The position numbers were made by a program, and so were the translations under genes. A stretch of DNA of 16,028 nucleotides from a bacterium. Lineage in GTDB: Bacteria; Patescibacteriota; Saccharimonadia; Saccharimonadales; UBA4665. A model generated the notes under the pieces. The model did no database searches. It saw only the letters and a list, made by a program, of their open reading frames with translations, and was not told the origin of the DNA. Where the stretch lies: NCBI GenBank assembly GCA_021846795.1, contig JAJZWG010000014.1, forward strand, positions 1 to 16,028. Direction: 5' to 3'. This document shows, piece after piece, positions 1 to 5,223 of the stretch (positions are counted from its first letter, which is position 1; each line of letters starts with the position of its first letter).

Positions 1-595
1 TTTGAGGTTCTAATCTTCGTTCTTTACTCATACCAGGTATGCGGTAGTCATCTTCTTTTTGAACTTCAAAGTATAGGGTAGTTACGTCATAAAGAACTAG
101 AGTAATACCTGAACCTTTGGAAGCATGATTAAAACAGAGTTTAGCTATCTTATCTTGATAGTTATTGGCAATAACTCGTTGTAGACAACGTTGTAACCGA
201 TCTTCAGAAGTCAGGTTCAAACCTAGATCTGCCAACACCCGAACTGTATCCAATTTTGAGGTAGGTTCAACAATACGAGCAATAATTAAGTTAGCAAAGT
301 CATCATCATGGAGCTGGTCAAAACCAAGAGCTTGATACTGCCCTAGTATCGCATCATATAGTACGTCTGAAACTGATCGTTGTAACAGTATGGCTGAATT
401 AACTGGTGCTGGATCCAGTAATGAAGTTTGTTGAGAAGAAAGTTTTATTTTTGCCAGTGATTGTAGTAGTTGTAGCTCTTCAACATTGTGAGCACTACCA
501 ATATGGTCAATACGAATAACCTTACCATATGCACTATGAGCAATCTGTACTGCAGTAGCTCCGCTAGCGGTCTTTACCTTACGAATATATGCCAT
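1..595 (-). CDS. IS1634-type DDE transposase, 5' part (runs off the window edge)
   Basis: Reading leftward from ATG at 595-593 gives 198 uninterrupted codons that continue past base 1, so only the N-terminal part is present. The protein begins MAYIRKVKTASGATAVQIAH and contains LVLYDVTTLYFE followed by a SKERRLEPQ-like stretch. This pattern is typical of IS1634-family (IS4 superfamily) transposases, where the Asp of YDVTTLYFE is the first catalytic acidic residue. The family cuts and rejoins the ends of its own insertion sequence. No frameshift is seen in the visible part, so the element may be intact. There is no Shine-Dalgarno; an extended -10 lies about ten bases upstream of the ATG. The family call is confident; activity and the outer boundary are unknown because the catalytic C-terminal half is outside the window. 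Confidence 0.88.
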   Translation of the reverse strand, partial: MAYIRKVKTASGATAVQIAHSAYGKVIRIDHIGSAHNVEELQLLQSLAKIKLSSQQTSLLDPAPVNSAILLQRSVSDVLYDAILGQYQALGFDQLHDDDFANLIIARIVEPTSKLDTVRVLADLGLNLTSEDRLQRCLQRVIANNYQDKIAKLCFNHASKGSGITLVLYDVTTLYFEVQKEDDYRIPGMSKERRLEPQ

Positions 596-604
596 CCTAC
601 ACAG

Positions 605-612
605 ATTGTATC
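605..612 (-). promoter_or_regulatory. Extended -10 promoter element of the IS1634-type transposase
   Basis: On the minus strand TGATACAAT (TGN plus a -10 hexamer at 610-605) stands nine bases before the transposase ATG at 595. No good -35 is visible 17 bases upstream. Transcription would begin within two or three bases of the ATG, so the transcript would be almost leaderless. This is a prediction from motif and spacing. Confidence 0.4.
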
Positions 613-640
613 ATATTAGTGTGTTGAAAATGAGGCTATG

Positions 641-656
641 CTATCTGTTAAGATAG
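641..656. repeat. Perfect 6-bp inverted repeat upstream of the transposase
   Basis: CTATCT, a four-base spacer GTTA, then AGATAG. It lies between the transposase start and the toxin-antitoxin remnant and could be part of the insertion sequence's end or a small hairpin. The element's outer boundary cannot be fixed here because the other end is outside the window. The rest of 657-763 is A+T-rich with no gene that I can see. Confidence 0.35.
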
Positions 657-763
657 TCAAAAAAGAGGGTAAGTGCGGAAGTCAGGTAGTATATTTTAAT
701 CTAAAATTATCTAAATAAAGTTAAATTAATTCTAAAAGTTTAATTACTCGTTAAAAGTTATTA

Positions 764-1037
764 TTACTTACTTTTAGCCAGATACTTATCTACATATGAT
801 CCCAGAATTTTATTTATCATAGTCTGGTATTTTGTGTCATGTTTTCGAGCATAGAGCTTTATAAAGCTCTAAACTATATTGATCTATTGATATGGTTATC
901 TTTTCTTTTTTAATTCTTTTAACAAATTCCGCTGGTGAGGGAAGAAAATCTTCAATTACAACAGCATGTTCCAATGCTTCGTTAATATCGTCTGATGCAT
1001 TTGTATATCTAACATTTTGTTCATATCTTTTTTACCT
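764..1037 (-). pseudogene. Degenerate CopG/BrnA-like antitoxin remnant
   Basis: One minus-strand frame reads VRYTNASDDINEALEHAVV, then IEDFLPSPAEFV, then KEKITISIDQYSLELYKA before drifting into a TGA. Shifting by one base restores ARKHDTKYQTMINKILGSYV and a lysine-rich end at stop 766-764. This is the pattern of CopG/BrnA-type antitoxins encoded after BrnT toxins: an acidic/proline N-terminal part, a short beta strand, then a ribbon-helix-helix containing YQTMIN. The frame has no good start codon and an in-frame TAA lies just upstream. One frameshift and no start make it a pseudogene. It sits directly downstream of the toxin remnant, the usual BrnT-BrnA order. Confidence 0.62.
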
Positions 1038-1290
1038 TTCCGCCAGTATCCAGCACCAATTATGCGAATATGGCTATTTCTTACTGTGAACTTGACGGTG
1101 GCTATTTAACCGTCTAAAATTTTGCCAACACAAAAAAATATCTTTTCTCTGACTTAGAATGATTAACATCAAGCATAATCAACCTATTTTTATCAGTGAA
1201 AACAAACTTAGCTTTATCAAACGATAGACCATGCTTAATAATATTGACTTGTTCTTATCAATATCCCATTCAAAATCTATACCTATTATT
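1035..1290 (-). pseudogene. Degenerate BrnT-like RNase toxin remnant
   Basis: Fragments in three successive minus-strand frames join into a BrnT-like protein. They are DFEWDIDKNKS (near 1275-1250), then NIIKHGLSFDKAKFVFTDKN and RLIMLDVNHSKSEKRYFFV (1245-1117), then IATVKFTVRNSHIRIIGAGY with WRKGKK (1105-1035). BrnT toxins typically show FEWD..K...N..KHG, an R-Y/F segment and a closing RIISAR-like strand, all recognisable here. The pieces are separated by at least two frame changes and in-frame stops, so no functional toxin can be made. The decayed reading frame starts a few tens of bases downstream of the tmRNA 3' end, which suggests decay of an acquired module at that site. Confidence 0.66.
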
Positions 1291-1317
1291 ATACATGCTT
1301 TAATATGGATATCAATC

Positions 1318-1713
1318 TGGTGGAGCCGGTGGGTACTACCCCCACGTCCGTCAATAATATCAAAAATTTTTCTACAGGTTTAGTTTATTTAAGTTTTTAA
1401 ATTAATAACATCAAAATAAACAAAAGATTATTAACCGAGTCTAAAAAAATCCATAACTAAAACTAGACAAATTTTAATTATTTCAACAGATGATATGAGA
1501 CACTTAACCTATATCTGTTGTCAAGGTTAGTATCGCTACCTTAAACTAGGCAGCTAAGACGGTTTGAGGAGCCAAGGCTTTTGCGCCAAAAACATCCATT
1601 AACCGACCAATTGTAGATTTTCTGTCTGCAATTATAATTTTTTTGCCTATAACGCTGACAAGCGACCTGCTAGATAATTGATAATGATCAACGTCAAGCT
1701 TAAAATCAGCCCC
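1318..1713 (-). ncRNA. ssrA: Transfer-messenger RNA (tmRNA)
   Basis: The minus-strand RNA starts GGGGCUGAUU and ends CGGCUCC-A-CCA. The ends pair as a seven-base acceptor stem containing G3.U70, the alanine identity signal, and CCA is encoded. The 3' half ends in a T-arm with five-base stem GUGGG/CCCAC, and the length of 396 bases is normal for a one-piece tmRNA. An internal frame ends in ...QTVLAA followed by UAG, like known proteolysis tags. With SmpB, tmRNA rescues ribosomes stalled on broken mRNA and tags the product for degradation. Oddities are a T-loop of GGUAGUA instead of UUCGANN and a long tag. A TATAAT promoter lies just upstream, immediately after the rsmA stop. Pseudoknots between the tag and the T-arm were not modelled. 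Confidence 0.93.
1546..1629 (-). other. tmRNA proteolysis-tag reading frame
   Basis: The frame ends GTC-TTA-GCT-GCC-TAG, giving the classic VLAA degradation signal, with the stop at 1548-1546. The likely resume codon is GCA at 1629-1627, preceded by UAAUU, which resembles the E. coli UAGUC upstream determinant. The tag would then have 27 residues, starting ADRKSTIGRL and ending APQTVLAA. A longer alternative begins at GGC (1647-1645) in the same frame and would add six residues. Which codon resumes is an inference; the frame and end are directly readable. Confidence 0.75.
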
Positions 1714-1722
1714 GTTAACAAT

Positions 1723-1730
1723 ATTATACC
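1723..1730 (-). promoter_or_regulatory. Extended -10 promoter of the tmRNA gene
   Basis: TGGTATAAT on the minus strand (consensus TATAAT at 1728-1723) begins four bases past the rsmA stop codon and ends nine bases before the mature tmRNA 5' end. Any -35 contact would fall inside the last codons of rsmA and no good -35 is visible, consistent with an extended -10 promoter. The tmRNA 5' end would be trimmed by RNase P. Confidence 0.7.
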
Positions 1731-1733
1731 AGT

Positions 1734-2531
1734 TTAATTAAGTTTTATAAATAGGTCGTGCCAATTTTGTAAACTTAAATTTTGACAACGTAAATTCCCT
1801 GACAAATCAAGCTCCTCAAAAACTACTACAAGAACTGCTTTTGAACGATATACCGACATAGCATTAATAATCTTTTTCCTTTTTTGCTTAAAGGAAATTT
1901 TTACAAAATTTAAGAATTTTTGATGATCAATATCCTCAAACAATGGTTTATCTAACCTATCCAAGACTATAGTAGCTGAATCAACTTTAGGAGGTGGTTC
2001 AAAACAATTTTTATCAATCTTAAAACCATACTGAGCCTGATAATATAAACTAAGACTAATCGATAAAATCGAATAATCGCCCTGCTTAGCTGTTATCCTT
2101 CGAGCAACTTCTTCTTGAACCAATAAAACTGCCTGAACTGGTTTATTGTCAATTTCAGTTAAGTTTTTCAATAAATTAGACGTTAAATAATACGGTATAT
2201 TAGCAATAATCTTATAATTATTTTCTATTGAAGAAAAATTAAACTTTCTAATATCCTGATTAATTAATTGTAATTGCTTAGACTTAATTTCTTTGTCAAA
2301 TTTTTGTTTTAAAAAATAATTTAAATCTTGATCAATTTCAATAGCTATTAATTGATTAGTTTGTTTTAAAATTCGACTAGTTAAATCACCTAGTCCTGGA
2401 CCAATTTCAACTACCAATTGATGTTGATTTAAAGTCGCCAAATCAACAATTTGATCTAATATTAACTCATCTTTCAACCAGTGTTGACCTAAAGTCTTTT
2501 TAGCAATCGGATTAATTTTACCAGTTACCAT
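1734..2531 (-). CDS. rsmA: 16S rRNA dimethyladenosine transferase RsmA (KsgA)
   Basis: RsmA methylates two adjacent adenosines in the 3' hairpin of 16S rRNA late in small-subunit assembly, using S-adenosylmethionine. The 265-residue protein has LGQHWL near residue 14, the SAM-binding motif EIGPGLGDL at 42-50, an acidic EID at the end of the second strand, the catalytic NIPYYLTS at 111-118, VQEEVARR and FEPPPKVDS. All are hallmarks of the KsgA/Dim1 family, and the length is typical. I chose ATG at 2531 because an upstream extension in the same frame (to 2681) only translates the overlapping neighbour and has no family similarity. The chosen start overlaps the 3' end of the upstream gene by 14 bases, implying translational coupling. 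No strong Shine-Dalgarno is visible. The tmRNA follows directly. Confidence 0.95.
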   Translation of the reverse strand: MVTGKINPIAKKTLGQHWLKDELILDQIVDLATLNQHQLVVEIGPGLGDLTSRILKQTNQLIAIEIDQDLNYFLKQKFDKEIKSKQLQLINQDIRKFNFSSIENNYKIIANIPYYLTSNLLKNLTEIDNKPVQAVLLVQEEVARRITAKQGDYSILSISLSLYYQAQYGFKIDKNCFEPPPKVDSATIVLDRLDKPLFEDIDHQKFLNFVKISFKQKRKKIINAMSVYRSKAVLVVVFEELDLSGNLRCQNLSLQNWHDLFIKLN

Positions 2532-3795
2532 AACTAATCCAATGATTATAAGCATAATACCAACCACCATAACGACTATTAGCATAGTTATTACACCATC
2601 TAAGTTGAGTAATTGGATTAAATGCCCAATCGCTACCCGCCGATGCCATTTTATAACCAGGTGTGGCTTGACATAAACCATAGCCAGCCGAAGTCATATA
2701 ATTAGCCTGCGATGGTAAAGGACAATAATATTGACCTTGAGCAATTGTCGGACACCAACCAGATTCATGAGAAATAATATAACTAGCATAATAATAATCT
2801 TGCGGTGGAATACCCGCATAAGCCATATCGGCTTGAAGACCAGTTAAGTTAGTACCTTCAACTTCAATTTCTGGTACAGCTGGAACAGTCACAATTGTTT
2901 GTAAAAGATTTTTTGAGGTTATAACTCCATTAGTCGTATGTTCTTGATAAGTTAATACTTCTTGACCAGCTGAACCTTGTTGTCTAATAGCCCCAGTACC
3001 AAAAGCTAAACTGTTATCATAAACAACTTGAACCGGCATAGGAATAGTTTGAGTGGTTGAACTAATTTTAATACCGTGTTTAATAATAAAAACTTGACTA
3101 CCTGAAACCAATGAAGTATTTAAACTAGGTTCAATTTTTTGATTTGGATGAAGTTTAATATTTTCATCAGCTAATAATTGCTTAACAGTATTGGCTTGAG
3201 TTCTAATTTGTAAACTATTACCGTATAAATTTAAATAAACTAGTTTAGCGGGTTTAATAATTAATTGTTGTCCAATTGAATAGGATTGTAAAAAATTATT
3301 AACTGGTTTAATGGCCACGATATCTTCTGGATACAAGTGATAACCTTTTTGTTCAGCAATTGCACGCGCTGAAAAAGCAGCCGAAAAAACAAATCGTTTT
3401 TGACCATTTTCAATTATTTCAATTGGTTTAGCTCGATAAATATTAATCCGAAAATCATCTTGATAAATATGAGTTTGTAGAGATGGTTCAACTACATCAC
3501 CATGATAAATTTTAATATGTAGACTCTTCAATAAAGCCCCGACAGTTGGTTCTGATGAAGGTACTTTTTGAACCACTCCATCATGATTAATAATAACGAT
3601 CTTATCGTTAATTGGTTGAATTAAAACTTTAGCACTGTGATGAAAAATAATAAATAGACCGAAAATTAAAATCAGTAAACCAATCACCATGGAACTAATC
3701 AAATAAATAGGTATTTTTAATATTTTTTTTAACCTATTTCGAAATCGATGGGCTTTTTTACGATATAAGCGATACTTAGAATGTTTAATTCTCAT
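2518..3795 (-). CDS. Membrane-anchored DUF348/G5 protein with C-terminal lysozyme-like (Rpf-type) domain
   Basis: The 425-residue protein has a very basic N-terminus (1-27) and one membrane segment at about 29-52, so the rest lies outside the membrane. Residues about 64-122 and 185-240 look like DUF348 (YabE-like, ubiquitin-like fold) repeats, with a weaker one at 123-182. About 241-310 resembles a G5 domain. The end (about 325-425) is a transglycosylase-like domain with YYYASYIISHESGW, where E344 is the probable catalytic Glu, then GYGLCQATPG and SDWAFNPITQLRWC. Several cysteines could form disulfides. This layout resembles actinobacterial RpfB and related CPR proteins that cleave peptidoglycan, so a role in wall remodelling, growth or host contact is plausible but inferred. 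The gene ends inside the start of rsmA and has a TATAAT about 14 bases before its ATG with no Shine-Dalgarno. Confidence 0.86.
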   Translation of the reverse strand: MRIKHSKYRLYRKKAHRFRNRLKKILKIPIYLISSMVIGLLILIFGLFIIFHHSAKVLIQPINDKIVIINHDGVVQKVPSSEPTVGALLKSLHIKIYHGDVVEPSLQTHIYQDDFRINIYRAKPIEIIENGQKRFVFSAAFSARAIAEQKGYHLYPEDIVAIKPVNNFLQSYSIGQQLIIKPAKLVYLNLYGNSLQIRTQANTVKQLLADENIKLHPNQKIEPSLNTSLVSGSQVFIIKHGIKISSTTQTIPMPVQVVYDNSLAFGTGAIRQQGSAGQEVLTYQEHTTNGVITSKNLLQTIVTVPAVPEIEVEGTNLTGLQADMAYAGIPPQDYYYASYIISHESGWCPTIAQGQYYCPLPSQANYMTSAGYGLCQATPGYKMASAGSDWAFNPITQLRWCNNYANSRYGGWYYAYNHWISYGNW

Positions 3796-3809
3796 AAAAG
3801 ACCAAACTT

Positions 3810-3815
3810 ATTATA
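3810..3815 (-). promoter_or_regulatory. -10 element upstream of the DUF348/G5 protein gene
   Basis: A perfect TATAAT lies on the minus strand in the A+T-rich leader, 14 bases before the ATG at 3795. No convincing -35 is found at the normal distance. Initiation would leave a leader of about seven bases, too short for an ordinary Shine-Dalgarno. The motif could occur by chance in sequence this A+T-rich. Confidence 0.4.
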
Positions 3816-3892
3816 ATCAAAAAACAACAATGAAATAGCCAATAAGTTGGATAGTATCTATTGTAACAAATCTAGCTGGGCTTGCCAATTTT

Positions 3893-3985
3893 AATGCACT
3901 TACTCACTACATCATGACACTTTTCTATATAAAATAGTTGTTCCCAATGTATCACAGTATTTAGCTGAAATTAAGTAGTCCAATA
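3893..3985 (-). pseudogene. Relic of the 3' end of a DDE transposase and its element terminus
   Basis: The 68 bases from 3893 to 3960 match 15902-15970 closely, starting AATGCACTTACTCACTACATC in both. Translated leftward it reads LLDYLISAKYCDTL and then TILYRKVS, against ALNYLTPSEYCDTL and TILRRKVS in the other copy. One base is missing near the end (TCATGA against TCCACGATG), and upstream the frame breaks up within about 30 bases. Only the last part of the gene plus the element's outer end survives. The homology of both copies begins at the same base, so the element's terminus is probably at or next to 3893-3895. Confidence 0.72.
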
Positions 3986-4023
3986 ATGTAAAACTAGAAT
4001 GCTTAATAAAAATCTTTACATTA

Positions 4024-4434
4024 TCAGATAACCTGCTCGATATTTAAAACCTGAGCATTCTGTTGCAATTTCTTGTCAAAAGTAAACATTTTTGTGATAT
4101 TTGCATCTAAAATTAGTTGCAATATTAAAGTATCATTGACCCCTACTTTTAATTTCTGGCTCAACTGGGCATAACGCATAGCAAAATCTATGCTAGGCGA
4201 AGGCTCCACAAGAATTAAAGTAGGCAACTTTGAAATTTTTTCTACCACTCTCGTCAAATCTATATCAGAATCAATCTTTGACAAAATAAACAGTACCTCT
4301 TCAATAATATGATGAGATGTTACAAGTTGCTCATCATCATCTATTAGTTTTTGTAATAAATTAATTGTCGGGGTGTGGTTATCAGAAGTCTCGTCTAAGT
4401 AATAAATCAACACATTGGCATCTAAAAGAATCAC
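4024..4434 (-). CDS. PIN-domain ribonuclease toxin (VapC-like)
   Basis: VapC-type PIN toxins are Mg-dependent endoribonucleases, commonly acting on tRNA or rRNA. The 136-residue protein starts MILLDANVLIYYLDE, giving the first acidic residue D5. Further conserved positions are E45/E46 in IIEEVLF, D101 in GVNDTLI and D120 in MFTFDKKL, matching the four-acid PIN site and the family's usual length. Translation begins at GTG (4434), three bases after the antitoxin stop, so the two genes are coupled and the antitoxin is made first. All catalytic acids are present, so the toxin looks functional. A transposase relic lies immediately downstream, hinting at arrival by transfer. The target RNA cannot be told from sequence. 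Confidence 0.9.
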   Translation of the reverse strand: MILLDANVLIYYLDETSDNHTPTINLLQKLIDDDEQLVTSHHIIEEVLFILSKIDSDIDLTRVVEKISKLPTLILVEPSPSIDFAMRYAQLSQKLKVGVNDTLILQLILDANITKMFTFDKKLQQNAQVLNIEQVI

Positions 4435-4437
4435 CGT

Positions 4438-4680
4438 TTAATCTACGAATTTACTTTCTGCTAACTTATTGAGATATTCAGGTGTAAGAGTTTTTCCAAC
4501 CTTTTCTTGTAAGCGAAAGCCTCCGCCAATCACCTTACTACTCTTAACAGCTAAAGAAATTGGCTCCAAACGAGCTACTGGCTTACCTGCCTTACCTATA
4601 ATAATACGCTCTCCGTTAGCTACTCTATTAAGCAACTTAGAGAAGTTTGTTTTTGCGTCATGTACATTAACTACATTCAT
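4438..4680 (-). CDS. Phd/YefM-family antitoxin of the PIN toxin
   Basis: The 80-residue protein begins MNVVNVHDAKTNFSKLLNRV and continues GERIIIGKAGKPVARLEPI, the standard Phd/YefM DNA-binding N-terminal domain with the Lys-Pro-Val-Ala-Arg-Leu strand. The C-terminal part from about residue 45 would fold on the toxin and block it. The protein should also bind its own promoter as a repressor, with the toxin as co-repressor. The gene lies three bases before the PIN toxin. Its ATG has no Shine-Dalgarno and coincides with the predicted transcription start. Confidence 0.9.
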   Translation of the reverse strand: MNVVNVHDAKTNFSKLLNRVANGERIIIGKAGKPVARLEPISLAVKSSKVIGGGFRLQEKVGKTLTPEYLNKLAESKFVD

Positions 4681-4684
4681 TCAG

Positions 4685-4715
4685 TTAGTCTAGTGGACTA
4701 AGTAAAATCTGTCAA
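4685..4715 (-). promoter_or_regulatory. Leaderless-type promoter and operator of the PIN/Phd module
   Basis: On the minus strand a perfect -35 TTGACA (4715-4710) is followed 17 bases later by TAGACT (4692-4687). The expected transcription start, about seven bases on, is the A of the antitoxin ATG at 4680. An inverted repeat TTAGTC-N5-GACTAA (4701-4685) covers the -10, where an autorepressor would sit. The hexamers and repeat are read directly; the operator function follows from how Phd-type antitoxins act. Confidence 0.7.
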
Positions 4716-4755
4716 CAACATTTTAAAGAAAGTTTTCTTACAACGAAAATTACTT

Positions 4756-5223
4756 TTAAGGTGATAAATTATTTAAAACTCGTTTAATTTCATCAGATAA
4801 TTGGTAATTGTTAAGTTCAGCTAAATCAATTATTAAAATTTGATTAATTTCTAATGGACGATGAGTTTTAAGATTTTTAATCTCTAAATTATCAATTCGA
4901 GTTGTCCATAAATGATATTGATATTTAACAAATCGGTTATTGGCGAAAAAATAACCCAAATATTTTAACTGAAATTGATTAATATCAAGATCAATCTCTT
5001 CCTTGACTTCTCGACTTAAAGCCTGGAGAGGAGTTTCATGTCTTTTAATACCACCTCCAGGTAAACTCAAAGAACCATTGCCTAAATAATTAGTTACTAC
5101 TATAAGGCTATTTTGTTTAAAAATAGCCAGCCGAGTAGTTTGTCTTTTTTTAAAAAATATTTTAAAAAAAGGAGAGATTGACCAAAAAATTAATCTACCA
5201 ATTAATGCTAAAAAACTTCTCAT
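4756..5223 (-). CDS. Nudix hydrolase with hydrophobic N-terminus
   Basis: Nudix enzymes hydrolyse nucleoside diphosphates linked to another group, often oxidised or surplus nucleotides. The 155-residue protein has LSLPGGGIKRHE and then REVKEEIDL. This fits the Nudix box G-x5-E-x7-R-E-U-x-E-E-x-G-U as G57, E63, R71, E72, E75 and E76, with Asp78 in place of the last Gly. Residues 1-24 are strongly hydrophobic and aromatic, then basic, and could dock the enzyme at the membrane, which is unusual for a small housekeeping Nudix protein. Its start overlaps the helicase stop as ATGA, indicating translational coupling; no Shine-Dalgarno is visible. The substrate cannot be deduced. Confidence 0.87.
   Translation of the reverse strand: MRSFLALIGRLIFWSISPFFKIFFKKRQTTRLAIFKQNSLIVVTNYLGNGSLSLPGGGIKRHETPLQALSREVKEEIDLDINQFQLKYLGYFFANNRFVKYQYHLWTTRIDNLEIKNLKTHRPLEINQILIIDLAELNNYQLSDEIKRVLNNLSP

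Noticed and set aside
892..1089. A 65-codon plus-strand open frame
   Set aside because: It lies antisense to the BrnT/BrnA remnants, has no ribosome site and a composition like random A+T-rich sequence.
1318..1350. A tRNA 3' half (T-arm, acceptor strand and CCA)
   Set aside because: There is no anticodon arm nearby; the matching 5' acceptor strand is 390 bases away at 1713, which makes it the tmRNA.
2532..2681. A 50-residue N-terminal extension of RsmA
   Set aside because: It only translates the opposite reading of the lysozyme-like domain in another frame and is absent from the family; ATG at 2531 gives the normal length.
4469..4693. A 74-codon plus-strand open frame
   Set aside because: It is antisense to the clear Phd antitoxin and has no similarity to any protein I know.
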